Origin: Clavibacter sp. B3I6
GTDB taxonomy: Bacteria; Actinomycetota; Actinomycetes; Actinomycetales; Microbacteriaceae
Assembly (NCBI RefSeq): GCF_030816895.1
Contig: NZ_JAUSYL010000001.1
Coordinates: 806,001 to 870,000, forward strand
DNA length: 64,000 bases
Reading direction: 5' to 3'
The translations under genes and the position numbers were made by a program. Below the pieces are notes generated by a model. It searched no databases. It was given only the letters and a program-made list of their open reading frames with translations, and was not told the origin of the DNA. This document shows, in pieces, positions 36,101-43,796 of this stretch. Each line of letters starts with the position of its first letter. Within the stretch, counting starts at the first letter, position 1.

Positions 36101-36946
36101 GCGCGGTTCTGGATCTACGACACGCTGCTCAGCGAGTACGCGGCGATGGGCTTCGAGTACGGGTACTCCGTAGAGCGGCCCGACGCGCTGGTGCTCTGGG
36201 AGGCCCAGTTCGGCGACTTCGCGAACGGCGCGCAGATCGTCATCGACGAGTTCATCTCCTCGGCCGAGCAGAAGTGGGGCCAGCGCTCGAGCGTCGTGCT
36301 GCTGCTGCCGCACGGCTACGAGGGCCAGGGACCCGACCACTCGTCGGCGCGCATCGAGCGCTTCCTGCAGCTGTGCGCGGAGCAGAACATGACCGTCGCC
36401 CGGCCGTCGACGCCCGCGTCGTACTTCCACCTGCTGCGCCGCCAGGCGTACTCGCGCCCCCGCCGCCCGCTCGTGGTCTTCACGCCGAAGGCCATGCTGC
36501 GGCTGCGAGGCGCGACGAGCGACGTCGAGGCCTTCACCTCGGGCCGCTTCGAGCCGGTGATCGACGACGTCCGCATCCAGGACCGCGGCGCCGTCCGCCG
36601 CGTGCTCCTGCACTCGGGCAAGGTGCACTACGACCTGCTCGGCGAGCTGGAGAAGCGCCAGGACTCGTCCGTCGCGCTCGTGCGGCTCGAGCAGTTCTAC
36701 CCGTTCCCCGAGGAGCAGGTGCGCCGCGTCGTCGCGTCCTACCCGGACGCCGAGGTGGTCTGGGTGCAGGACGAGCCCGAGAACCAGGGCGCCTGGCCGT
36801 TCGTGCACGTCGAGCTCAGCCGGGTCCTGCCCGACCGTCCCGTGCGCGTCGTGTCGCGCCCGGCCGCGGCCTCGCCCGCCGCGGGCTCGAGCAAGCGCCA
36901 CGCGACCGAGCAGGCGGACCTGATCGCGCGGGCCACCGCCGAGTGA
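33128..36946 (+). CDS. kgd: multifunctional 2-oxoglutarate metabolism enzyme (KGD/SucA-type, fused E2-E1)
   Basis: 1272 residues, GTG start. The actinobacterial architecture is present: short N-terminal helix with NEWLVDEMYERFVVDKDSVD, a Pro/Ala linker (about 70-150), an E2-like acyltransferase domain without lipoyl domain (about 155-390; active-site region DHRVIQGAGSGEFL near residue 365), then the ThDP-dependent E1 part with GMAHRGRLNVLTNI, INNQVGFTTPPS, RRRGHNEGDDPSMTQP and LLPHGYEGQGPDHSSARIER. It is the E1 component for 2-oxoglutarate oxidation and can also decarboxylate or carboligate. It works in the TCA cycle and in mycobacteria is restrained by a GarA-type FHA protein, not coded here. 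Confidence 0.97.
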   Translation: MSSQVTGTGTDDGSTGDFGANEWLVDEMYERFVVDKDSVDRSWWPILENYHSTVIEGREETPATGDQTAEPQIPESDETSAPAATNTGTPAPTPAPASAGQPDAAAQQPAAGGQPAARTTSIAPKQQPIPAQAPAKAPAKKGAEPTPPGEDEVTPLRGMAKSLATNMDASLTIPTATSVRTIPAKLMIDNRIVINNHLTRARGGKVSFTHLIGWALIQALKEFPSQNVHYDEVDGKPSVVSPAHINLGIAIDMPKPDGTRALLVPSIKGAEAMTFGEFLVAYEDLVRKARGNKLAAGDFAGTTISLTNPGGIGTVHSVPRLMKGQGAIIGAGALEYPAEFQGSSPKTLVELGIGKTITLTSTYDHRVIQGAGSGEFLKIVHERLIGQHGFYEDIFAALRIPYDPIQWATDINVDLSERVSKTSRVQELINSYRVRGHLMADCDPLEYQQRTHPDLEITNHGLTFWDLDREFVTDGFGGRRQALLREILGILRDSYCRTIGIEYMHIQQPDERRWIQGKVEQPYAKPTHDEQMRILSKLNESEAFETFLQTKYVGQKRFSLEGGESTISLLDTLLQGAADHGLDEVAIGMAHRGRLNVLTNIAGKSYGQIFREFEGTQDPRTVQGSGDVKYHLGTEGTFRGVHGEEMPVYLAANPSHLEAVNGVLEGIVRAKQDRKPIGTYSVLPILVHGDASMAGQGVVFETLQLSQLRAYRTGGTVHIVINNQVGFTTPPSESRSSVYSTDVAKSIQAPIFHVNGDDPEAVARVAHLAFEFRQEFKKDVVIDLVCYRRRGHNEGDDPSMTQPLMYNLIEAKRSVRKLYTEALVGRGDITQEEYDGAQKDFQDRLERAFAETHAAQTSSIPIQTDDDGAVSDLERPDSQQDDGHGEPETTGVSESVIQAIGDAHDNPPQGFSVHPKLQALMRKRLEMSRSGSIDWAFGELLAIGSLLLENTPVRLAGQDSRRGTFVQRHAVLHDRDNGQEWLPLANLSDRQARFWIYDTLLSEYAAMGFEYGYSVERPDALVLWEAQFGDFANGAQIVIDEFISSAEQKWGQRSSVVLLLPHGYEGQGPDHSSARIERFLQLCAEQNMTVARPSTPASYFHLLRRQAYSRPRRPLVVFTPKAMLRLRGATSDVEAFTSGRFEPVIDDVRIQDRGAVRRVLLHSGKVHYDLLGELEKRQDSSVALVRLEQFYPFPEEQVRRVVASYPDAEVVWVQDEPENQGAWPFVHVELSRVLPDRPVRVVSRPAAASPAAGSSKRHATEQADLIARATAE

Positions 36947-36973
36947 CGCCCCCGGGCGCCCTGCCCGCATGAC

Positions 36974-37007
36974 GAGAGGCCCGGTCCCCCAGGGGATCGG
37001 GCCTCTC
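36974..37007. terminator. hairpin between kgd and GNAT gene
   Basis: 16-bp arms (36974-36989 and 36992-37007) with one G.T pair and a 2-nt centre, 27 bp past the kgd stop and in front of the converging GNAT stop. No T-tract. Likely bidirectional terminator. Confidence 0.7.
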
Positions 37008-37046
37008 CTCGTGCGCGCTCGGATCGCGGCGCTCGGGTCGCCGGCG

Positions 37047-37487
37047 TCAGCCGAGCTTCGAGTAGCGGATGCCGGACGCGTGGTACCCGCGGCGGGCGTA
37101 GAAGCGCGTGACGTTGTCGCGCGCGGCCGCCGACGTCGCGAGGAAGCGCGTGGCGCCGTGCTCGCGCGCCCACGCCTCGTAGTGGCGGATGAGGTCGGAG
37201 CCGATGCCGCCGGCCTGCCTGCCTGCGCGGACGACGAGGATGATCAGCTGCGCGATGGGCTCGTCGTCGGCGAGCCCCCACATGAGGTGGCCGCCCGCGA
37301 GCCCGGCGATCTCGCCCGCCTCGTCGCGCACCACCCACGTCTCGTGGCCGGCGGCGGCGGTCATCCGCGACAGCCGCGCCGCGACGCGCTCCTCGTCGAC
37401 CTCGTAGTCGAGCAGCCGAAGCAGCTCGACGATGACGGTCAGGTCGGACGGGGAGGGCGTCCCGAGGGACTCGATGGCGTTGGTCAC
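37047..37487 (-). CDS. GNAT family N-acetyltransferase
   Basis: 146 residues, the usual single-domain GNAT length. Acetyl-CoA loop region QLIILVVRAGRQAGGIGSDL and the C-terminal NVTRFYARRGYHASG are typical. GTG 37487 lies 6 nt after TAATCT, a leaderless arrangement. Substrate unknown. It is downstream of sigma/anti-sigma on the same strand, but its own -10 suggests independent transcription. Confidence 0.88.
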   Translation of the reverse strand: MTNAIESLGTPSPSDLTVIVELLRLLDYEVDEERVAARLSRMTAAAGHETWVVRDEAGEIAGLAGGHLMWGLADDEPIAQLIILVVRAGRQAGGIGSDLIRHYEAWAREHGATRFLATSAAARDNVTRFYARRGYHASGIRYSKLG

Positions 37488-37522
37488 ATGCCGAGATTAC
37501 CGGCCGCGCCGACGCGCACCGG

Positions 37523-37765
37523 TCAGTGGGTGGCCTGGATGGCCCGGAGCTTCTGCATGACCTGCGTCCGGAGGTCCTCCGGCGCGGCCTCCGTGCACGC
37601 GCGGCGCACGGTGTCGCGGAGGACGACGCCGACGCGGTGCTCGCGCGCGCAGTCGGGGCAGTTCGCCATGTGCTCGCGGATGTCGGCGGCGTCCGCCTTG
37701 TCGAGCTCGTGGTGCAGGTACTCCTCGAGATCCTTCTTGGCCTTGTCGCAGCCGCAGTCGCTCAT
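37523..37765 (-). CDS. RsrA-type zinc anti-sigma factor (mycothiol system)
   Basis: 80 residues. The ZAS motif His32-x3-Cys36-x2-Cys39 (HMANCPDC) is intact, with further Cys at 4, 6 and 57 that could supply the redox partner cysteines. RsrA proteins hold a SigR/SigH-type sigma factor until disulfide stress oxidises the zinc thiols. Starts as ATGA inside the sigma-factor stop, so the two are translationally coupled. Confidence 0.92.
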   Translation of the reverse strand: MSDCGCDKAKKDLEEYLHHELDKADAADIREHMANCPDCAREHRVGVVLRDTVRRACTEAAPEDLRTQVMQKLRAIQATH

Positions 37766-38520
37766 TTGGTCGCTCCAGTGAGGTGCGCGGTGGAGATGCC
37801 CCGCTCGCGCGCGTAGTCGGAAAGGAGGCCCCGCAGCATCCGGCGGCCGCGGTGCAGGCGGCTCATGACGGTTCCCACGGGGGTCTTCATGATGTCGGCG
37901 ATCTCCTGGTAGGAGAAGCCCTCGACGTCCGCGAAGTACACGGCCATCCGGAAGTCCTCCGGGATGGACTGCAGCGCGTCCTTGACGGTGCTGTCCGGGA
38001 GGTGGTCGATCGCCTCGGCCTCGGCGGAGCGCGTGGTGGTCGCGGTGGCGGAGGTGGCGCCGCCGAGCTGCCAGTCCTCGAGCTCGTCGATGGTGCCGTT
38101 GTACGGATCCCGCTGCTTCTTGCGGTAGTTGTTGATGAAGGTGTTCGTGAGGATCCGGTACAGCCAGGCCTTGAGGTTCGTGCCCTGCTTGAACTGGTGG
38201 AAGGCCGTGTAGGCCTTCACGAAGGTCTCCTGCACGAGGTCCTGGGCGTCGGCGGGGTTGCGCGTCATGCGCAGGCCCGCGGCGTACAGCTGGTCGATGA
38301 ACGGGAGCGCCTGCTCCTCGAAGAGCTCGCGGTTGTCGCCGGGCTGGGCCGCACGCGGCTCCTCGGCCTCGGCGCGCTCCGCCTCCTGCTGGTCCGCGGC
38401 CTCCTCGGTGGAGAGCACGACGGCCTCCACGAGCTCCGCGGGCGCGGCCGACGCGACGGGGGCGTCGGCCCCGGCGGTGGGGGCCTGCGCGTCGTGACTG
38501 GTGTTCCCTGAATTGGCCAT
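37762..38520 (-). CDS. ECF sigma factor, SigR/SigH (RpoE-like, ECF12) type
   Basis: 252 residues from ATG 38520. A 65-residue acidic Ala/Glu N-terminal extension precedes region 2 (QLYAAGLRMTRNPADAQDLV, QETFVKAYTAFHQFKQGTNL, WLYRILTNTFINNYRKKQRD) and region 4 (ALQSIPEDFRMAVYFADVEG, SYQEIADIMKTPVGTVMSRL, HRGRRMLRGLLSDYA). These blocks match the thiol-oxidative-stress sigma factors paired with RsrA. TAGAAT at 38534-38529 is 8 nt before the ATG. Regulon would be thioredoxin, mycothiol and protease genes by analogy. Confidence 0.93.
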   Translation of the reverse strand: MANSGNTSHDAQAPTAGADAPVASAAPAELVEAVVLSTEEAADQQEAERAEAEEPRAAQPGDNRELFEEQALPFIDQLYAAGLRMTRNPADAQDLVQETFVKAYTAFHQFKQGTNLKAWLYRILTNTFINNYRKKQRDPYNGTIDELEDWQLGGATSATATTTRSAEAEAIDHLPDSTVKDALQSIPEDFRMAVYFADVEGFSYQEIADIMKTPVGTVMSRLHRGRRMLRGLLSDYARERGISTAHLTGATK

Positions 38521-38599
38521 CAAGGCAGATTCTACGGCGCGCACGAGCTCGGCGGACGGGGCCGCCGGTGCTGTCCTCGTGATCACGGGTGTCCTTCCC

Positions 38600-38616
38600 G
38601 GCCCGGGATCCGGGCC
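38600..38616. promoter_or_regulatory. hairpin in the sigma factor/aroA divergent region
   Basis: Seven-base arms GGCCCGG and CCGGGCC with a 3-nt centre, roughly midway in the 129-bp divergent region. Could be an operator or chance in GC-rich DNA. Confidence 0.25.
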
Positions 38617-38649
38617 TGCCGGACGCGTGCCCGGTACTCTGGTGAACCC

Positions 38650-40113
38650 ATGGAGATCTTCAGGTATTCCGGTCCCACCTTCAGCCCGTACGACGACGAC
38701 CGGACGACCCAGCCGGTGCCGACCGACGACGGCCCGTGGGTCGCGCCGATCGCCGAGGGTCCGCTGGACGCGACCGTGCCGCTCCCCGGATCCAAGAGCC
38801 TCACGAACCGCGAGCTCGTGCTCTCCGCCCTCGCCGACTCCCCCTCCATCCTCCGGAGGCCGCTGCGCTCCCGGGACACGCGCCTCATGGTCGAGGCGCT
38901 GCGGTCCCTCGGCACCGTGATCGAGGAGGTCGAGGGCGACGGCGCCTTCGGGCCCGACCTCCGGATCACGCCGGCCGAGCTGGCGGGCGGCATCACGATC
39001 GAGTGCGGCCTCGCGGGCACCGTCATGCGCTTCCTGCCGCCCGTCGCCGCGCTCGCGCTCGGCCCGGTCTCGTTCGACGGCGACCCGAGCGCCCGCCGGC
39101 GGCCCATGTCGGGCACCATCGAGGCGCTCCGCGCGCTCGGCGTCGACGTCAACGACGACGGCCGCAGCGCCCTCCCCTTCAGCCTCTACGGCACGGGCGA
39201 GGTGCCGGGCGGCGAGATCGCCATCGACGCGTCCGCGTCCAGCCAGTTCGTCTCCGGCCTCCTGCTCGCCGCGCCGCGGTTCGCCCGGGGGCTGCGGCTC
39301 CGGCACACGGGCGCGAGCCTGCCGAGCATGCCGCACATCGAGATGACCATCCGCACGCTGGCGGATCGGGGCGTCGTCGTGGAGAGCCCGGAGCCCGGCC
39401 TCTGGATCGTGCCGGCGACGCCCATCGCCGGCCGCGAGGTGCGCATCGAGCCCGACCTCTCCAACGCCGCGCCGTTCCTCTGCGCCGCGATCGTCGCCGG
39501 CGGCCGCGTCGCCGTCCCGGGCTGGCCCGCGGAGACGACCCAGGTGGGCGCCGACCTCGCGCACCTGCTGCCGAGGTTCGGCGCGATCGTCACGCGCGAG
39601 GGCGACGCCCTCGTCGTCGACGGGGGCCCCGGGCTCCGGGCGGGCGGGCGGATCCCCGGGGTCGACCTCGACCTCAGCACGGGCGGGGAGCTCGCTCCCG
39701 CTCTCGTCGCGCTCGCCGCCCTCGCCGACGGGCCGAGCCGCATCACGGGGATCGGGCACCTCCGGGGCCACGAGACCGACCGCCTGGCCGCGCTGGCGGC
39801 GGAGATCACCGCGCTCGGCGGATCCGTCACCGAGCTGCCGGACGGGCTCGCGATCGAGCCGGCCCCCCTGCACGGCGGCCCGTGGCGCGCCTACGAGGAC
39901 CACCGCATGGCGACCGCCGGGGCCATCATCGGGCTCGCCGTGCCGGGCGTCGAGATCGACGACATCGGGACCACGGCGAAGACGCTGCCCGAGTTCCCGG
40001 AGCTCTGGATCGGCGCCCTCCTCGGGCGCGCGCCCCGCGCCGCCGTCGACCCGCTCGCCCTCGGCGGCCTCACCGGCCCCGGCGCGCCCGGCGGCCTCGG
40101 CGGGCTCCTGTGA
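38650..40113 (+). CDS. aroA: 3-phosphoshikimate 1-carboxyvinyltransferase
   Basis: 487 residues; EPSP synthase of the shikimate route. The N-terminal 35 residues and a Gly/Leu-rich tail are extra to the core. Motifs: PGSKSLTNRELVLSALA, GLAGTVMRFLPP (the position usually GN[SA]GT), DPSARRRPMSGTIEAL, SASSQFVSGLLLAAPR and EDHRMATAGAIIGLA. TACTCT lies 9 nt before the ATG. Its TGA overlaps the rsgA GTG. Confidence 0.96.
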   Translation: MEIFRYSGPTFSPYDDDRTTQPVPTDDGPWVAPIAEGPLDATVPLPGSKSLTNRELVLSALADSPSILRRPLRSRDTRLMVEALRSLGTVIEEVEGDGAFGPDLRITPAELAGGITIECGLAGTVMRFLPPVAALALGPVSFDGDPSARRRPMSGTIEALRALGVDVNDDGRSALPFSLYGTGEVPGGEIAIDASASSQFVSGLLLAAPRFARGLRLRHTGASLPSMPHIEMTIRTLADRGVVVESPEPGLWIVPATPIAGREVRIEPDLSNAAPFLCAAIVAGGRVAVPGWPAETTQVGADLAHLLPRFGAIVTREGDALVVDGGPGLRAGGRIPGVDLDLSTGGELAPALVALAALADGPSRITGIGHLRGHETDRLAALAAEITALGGSVTELPDGLAIEPAPLHGGPWRAYEDHRMATAGAIIGLAVPGVEIDDIGTTAKTLPEFPELWIGALLGRAPRAAVDPLALGGLTGPGAPGGLGGLL

Positions 40114-41174
40114 GCTGGCTCGCGGATCCCGAGGAGGACGACGGCGTCTGGGACGCCTACGACGAGTCCTCCGTGCGGGTGCGCCCGAACCCCAAGGGCA
40201 ACAAGCCGCGCAGCAAGCAGCGGCCCGGGCACACGGACGCCGTCGAGGGACGCGTGCTCAATGTGGACCGGGGCCGCTTCGGCGTGCTCGTCGGCGAGGA
40301 CACGCCCGAGGAGCACACGCTCACCGCGACGCGCGCCCGCGAGCTCGGCAAGAAGGCCGTCGTCACCAACGACCGGGTGGACATCGTGGGCGACACCTCG
40401 GGCGACGAGGGCAGCCTCTCCCGCATCGTCCGCATCGCGCCGCGCCGCACGCTGCTGCGTCGGAGCGCCGACGACTCCGACGCCGTGGAGCGCGTCATCG
40501 TCGCGAACGCCGACCAGATGCTCATCGTCGTGGCGGCCGCCGAGCCCGAACCCCGCGCGCGCCTCGTGGACCGGTACCTCGTCGCGGCGTTCGACGCGGG
40601 GATCCAGCCGATCCTCTGCATCACGAAGGCCGACGTCGCCGACCCCGCGCCCTTCGCCGCCCACTTCCGCGTGCTCGACGTGCCGATCGTGCTGAGCCGC
40701 TCCGACGACGTCCCGCTGGACGAGCTGCGCGCCCTCCTCGCCGACCGCACGACCGTCGCGGTCGGCCACTCGGGCGTCGGCAAGTCCACCCTCGTCAACG
40801 CGCTCGTGCCCGCCGCCAAGCGGGCCACCGGCGTCGTCAACCAGGTCACGGGCCGCGGCCGCCACACCTCCAGCTCCACGGTGTCGATGCGGGTGGAGAC
40901 GGGCGAGGGCCGGCACGGCTGGATCATCGACACCCCGGGCGTGCGCTCCTTCGGCCTCGGCCACGTGGATCCTGCGAACATCCTCCGCTCGTTCGCCAGC
41001 TACGCGCACCTGCCGGAGGGCGAGCCGCCGGGCGGGATCCCGCTGACGGAGGCGCACGACTGGGAGATCGTCGACCGCGTGGAGGCGGGCGAGCTGGGCG
41101 ACGCCGGGCGCGAGCGCCTGCACTCCCTGCAGCACCTGGTGAGCAACCGGTCGGACGCCGGCAAGGGCGAGTGA
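40110..41174 (+). CDS. rsgA: ribosome small subunit-dependent GTPase RsgA
   Basis: 354 residues from GTG 40110. Circularly permuted GTPase: OB-fold (residues 45-115), G4 CITKADV, G1 GHSGVGKSTLVNAL, G2 region GRGRHTSSSTV, G3 DTPGVRSFGL. It acts in 30S maturation. The C-terminal region that normally holds a Cys3-His zinc site has no Cys at all here (residues about 290-354), so the zinc-binding element appears lost or replaced. aroA-rsgA-hisN is a conserved actinobacterial neighbourhood. Confidence 0.93.
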   Translation: MSWLADPEEDDGVWDAYDESSVRVRPNPKGNKPRSKQRPGHTDAVEGRVLNVDRGRFGVLVGEDTPEEHTLTATRARELGKKAVVTNDRVDIVGDTSGDEGSLSRIVRIAPRRTLLRRSADDSDAVERVIVANADQMLIVVAAAEPEPRARLVDRYLVAAFDAGIQPILCITKADVADPAPFAAHFRVLDVPIVLSRSDDVPLDELRALLADRTTVAVGHSGVGKSTLVNALVPAAKRATGVVNQVTGRGRHTSSSTVSMRVETGEGRHGWIIDTPGVRSFGLGHVDPANILRSFASYAHLPEGEPPGGIPLTEAHDWEIVDRVEAGELGDAGRERLHSLQHLVSNRSDAGKGE

Positions 41175-41197
41175 CGGGCGGCCCGAGGGCCCATCGC

Positions 41198-41211
41198 TAG
41201 GCTCGACCCCG
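41198..41211 (+). promoter_or_regulatory. leaderless promoter of the hisN-type gene
   Basis: TAGGCT (41198-41203), 7 nt, then GTG 41211; no Shine-Dalgarno in between. A clear example of the leaderless start pattern seen repeatedly in the window, and it uncouples this gene from rsgA 36 nt upstream. Confidence 0.55.
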
Positions 41212-42023
41212 TGGCCTCCGAACCCCTGCACTCGCTCCCGTCCGACCTGCGGCTCGCGCGGGAGCTGGCCGACATGGCCGACGCGATCTCGCTCGACCGC
41301 TTCCGCTCCGCCGACCTCGCCGTCGAGACGAAGGCGGACTCCAGCTGGGTCACCGACGCGGACCGCTCCGTCGAGCGGGCGATCCGCGCGGGCATCGCCG
41401 AGAGCCGCCCGCACGACAGCGTGCTCGGCGAGGAGTACGGCACGTCGGGGTCGTCGTCGAGGCAGTGGATCGTCGACCCGATCGACGGCACCTCCAACTA
41501 CGCGCGCGGCGTCCCCGTGTGGGGCACGCTCATCGCGCTCGCGATCGACGGCGTCCCCGTGGTGGGCGTCGTGAGCGCGCCCGCCCTCGGACGCCGGTGG
41601 TGGGGCGCCACGGGCCTCGGCGCGTACGTCGACGACACCCTCGGGCAGGCGACGACGTCCCAGGAGCGGCGGATCCGCGTGTCCGACGTCGCCCGGCTCG
41701 AGGACGCCTCGATGAGCGTCGCGGGCGTGCAGCGCTGGCGCGACGCCGACCGCCTCGACGAGCTGCTGGACCTGTCCGCGCGAGTGAAGCGCTCGCGGGA
41801 CTTCGGCGACATGTGGGCCTACATGCTGCTCGCGGAGGGGCTCCTCGACATCGCGGGCGAGCACGACCTCAAGCCCTACGACATGGCCGCGCTGATCCCC
41901 GTGATCGAGGAGGCCGGCGGCCGCTTCACCTCGATCGACGGCGAGGCGGGGCCGTGGCACGGGTCGGCGCTGGCCACCAACAGCCACCTGCACGACGCCG
42001 TGCTGGCGGTCGTCGCGCGCTAG
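41211..42023 (+). CDS. hisN: inositol monophosphatase family protein, probable histidinol-phosphatase
   Basis: 270 residues. Li-sensitive phosphatase motifs: metal-binding Glu in SVLGEEYGTSG, catalytic WIVDPIDGTSNYARGVPVWG and C-terminal DLKPYDMAALIPVIEEAGGR with the metal Asp. The HisN-type assignment (L-histidinol phosphate to histidinol) follows the actinobacterial homologue located beside aroA/rsgA; activity on inositol-1-phosphate cannot be excluded. Confidence 0.88.
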   Translation: MASEPLHSLPSDLRLARELADMADAISLDRFRSADLAVETKADSSWVTDADRSVERAIRAGIAESRPHDSVLGEEYGTSGSSSRQWIVDPIDGTSNYARGVPVWGTLIALAIDGVPVVGVVSAPALGRRWWGATGLGAYVDDTLGQATTSQERRIRVSDVARLEDASMSVAGVQRWRDADRLDELLDLSARVKRSRDFGDMWAYMLLAEGLLDIAGEHDLKPYDMAALIPVIEEAGGRFTSIDGEAGPWHGSALATNSHLHDAVLAVVAR

Positions 42024-42072
42024 CCGCGCCGCGCGCTAGCCGCGCGGCGCCGCGCCGTCCGGGTGCCGCGGC

Positions 42073-43557
42073 TCAGGCGGTAGCGGTGCGCTGCCGGCGG
42101 CGCTGCCGGAGGTCGACGAGCCCGAGCGCGAGCGCCACGGCGACCAGGGCGATCGTCACGAGGAAGCCGTTCCGGAACCCGTCGTGGTAGACCGCGAGGC
42201 CCGCGTCGGTGTCGCCCGCGGCCTCCGCGTAGAGCGTGCTGAAGAACATCGCCGAGGCGGCCGCGACGCCCACCGCGGTGCCGACGCGCTGGCCGACCTG
42301 GGCCATGGAGCCGGCCACGCCGCCCTCGGTGACGGGGATCTCGGCGAGCGTCAGCGTCTGGTTCGGCGAGATGACGAATCCCGCGCCGACGCCCGCCACG
42401 AGCATCGCCGCGGCCATCGCCCAGGGGGTCGCCTCACGCGGCGTGAGGATCGCCGCGAGGAGCAGCAGCGTGATGCCGACCGCCACGATCGCCAGGCCGA
42501 TCACCACGAGCTGGCGACCGAGCCGGGAGACGAGGCGTCCGCCGATCCACGCGGTCACGGCGGAGGACAGCGCGAACGGGATGCCGACCATGCCGGCGAA
42601 GACGGGAGCGAGGCCGAGGCCCTGCTGCAGGTAGAGCGTCGTGAGGAGGAACACCGCGGGGATCGCGGCGAAGTAGGCCGTGGCGATGAGGATCCCGTTG
42701 CGGTACGAGGACAGCCGGAAGAGGTCGAAGTGGACGACGGGCGAGCGTCCGCCAGCCGCGTAGCGCCGCTCCCATGCGACGAAGAGACCGGCCGCGACGG
42801 CCGCGACCGCGAGCGACAGCCAGCGTCGCGGGTCGTCGTCCGGGCCGCCCGTGGTGAGCACGAAGGGCAGCATGAGCGCGAAGGTGGCGACGCCGAGGAG
42901 CACGACGCCAACGGGATCGAGCCCCACCTTGCCCGCAGGCCGCGCTTGCCGGCGCGGCAGCAGCTTGAGCGCGAAGAGGATGGCCGCGATGCCGAGCGGG
43001 ATGTTCATCCAGAACAGCAGGCGCCAGCCGTCCTCGGGCCCGCCGAGCTGGATGAGGAGCCCGCCGACCGTGGGGCCGAACGCGGTGGAGACGCCGACGA
43101 CCGCGCCGAACAGGCCGAACGCGCGCGCCCGCTCCTCCCCCTGGAAGAGCTGCTGGATGAGGCCGAGCACCTGCGGCATCTGGATGCCGGCTGCCACACC
43201 CTGGAGGATCCGCGCCACCACGAGCGTCCTCACGTCGGGCGCGACGGCGCAGAGCGCGCTCGCGAGCGTGAAGGCGCTGAGGCCGATCACGAACATGAGC
43301 CGGCGGCTGCGGATGTCGCCGAGCCGGCCCGCGGGCACGAGCGCGAGGCCGAACGCGAGCGCGTAGCCCGCGACGATGAGCTGCAGGTCGGTGGATCCCG
43401 CGCCGAGCGACTCCTCGATCGACGGCAGGCCGACGTTGACCTTCGAGAGGTCGAGGATCGTGAGGGCGGCGACGCCGACGCAGACCCAGAAGGCCTGCCA
43501 GCGCGTGCGGTCCTCGTCGGCGGTCGGGGTCGGGCCCGTGGCGGTGCGTCCGGTCAT
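42073..43557 (-). CDS. MFS transporter, DHA2 (EmrB/QacA) type
   Basis: 494 residues from ATG 43557; an in-frame GTG at 43578 sits in the operator-like repeat and is less likely. Fourteen hydrophobic segments. Motif A GRLGDIRSRRLMFVIG between helices 2 and 3 and the motif-C-like helix GVSTAFGPTVGGLLIQLGG identify a drug:H+ antiporter. Substrate unknown. Divergent from the ABC importer; the shared gap holds a palindrome over its start region. Confidence 0.9.
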   Translation of the reverse strand: MTGRTATGPTPTADEDRTRWQAFWVCVGVAALTILDLSKVNVGLPSIEESLGAGSTDLQLIVAGYALAFGLALVPAGRLGDIRSRRLMFVIGLSAFTLASALCAVAPDVRTLVVARILQGVAAGIQMPQVLGLIQQLFQGEERARAFGLFGAVVGVSTAFGPTVGGLLIQLGGPEDGWRLLFWMNIPLGIAAILFALKLLPRRQARPAGKVGLDPVGVVLLGVATFALMLPFVLTTGGPDDDPRRWLSLAVAAVAAGLFVAWERRYAAGGRSPVVHFDLFRLSSYRNGILIATAYFAAIPAVFLLTTLYLQQGLGLAPVFAGMVGIPFALSSAVTAWIGGRLVSRLGRQLVVIGLAIVAVGITLLLLAAILTPREATPWAMAAAMLVAGVGAGFVISPNQTLTLAEIPVTEGGVAGSMAQVGQRVGTAVGVAAASAMFFSTLYAEAAGDTDAGLAVYHDGFRNGFLVTIALVAVALALGLVDLRQRRRQRTATA

Positions 43558-43572
43558 GCGGTATCGAATCCC

Positions 43573-43589
43573 ATACACGGGCTATGTAT
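43573..43589. promoter_or_regulatory. ATACA-N7-TGTAT inverted repeat at the EmrB-type MFS promoter
   Basis: Perfect 5-bp arms (43573-43577 and 43585-43589) in an unusually AT-rich patch 16 bp before the MFS start. Spacing fits a TetR-type operator; the EmrB-like product often is under such control. No regulator is adjacent. Confidence 0.45.
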
Positions 43590-43796
43590 TCCCGCTCCCG
43601 CGAGCGGGGGCGACCTGCCCTCGACCAGCCTCCTCCTCATCCGGGGAAACGGCGTCGGTGTCCCTATGCTGAACAGCGAGCCAACAGCGACCGCCGGGTC
43701 CGGTGGCCGGGGTCCCCGCTCATAGGGTGGGGAATTCGTGCCGGAACGGTGCGAACGCCCGCGAGCACACCGACGTGCTCCCTCCGAGAGGACACC

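Noticed and set aside
33122..36970. A 1282-codon open frame on the minus strand opposite kgd
   Set aside because: It mirrors the kgd codons; its product is repetitive Arg/Glu/Leu/Val-rich sequence without domains. In very GC-rich DNA antisense frames stay open because stop codons are rare.
38521..38649. SigR-type (GGAAT...GTT) promoter upstream of the sigma gene
   Set aside because: GGGAAGG is present but no GTT at the required spacing; not supported.
42006..42060. Short GCGC-rich tandem repeat after hisN
   Set aside because: Two copies of a GCGCTAGCCGCG-type unit around the stop; too short and GC-driven to call a repeat element or terminator.
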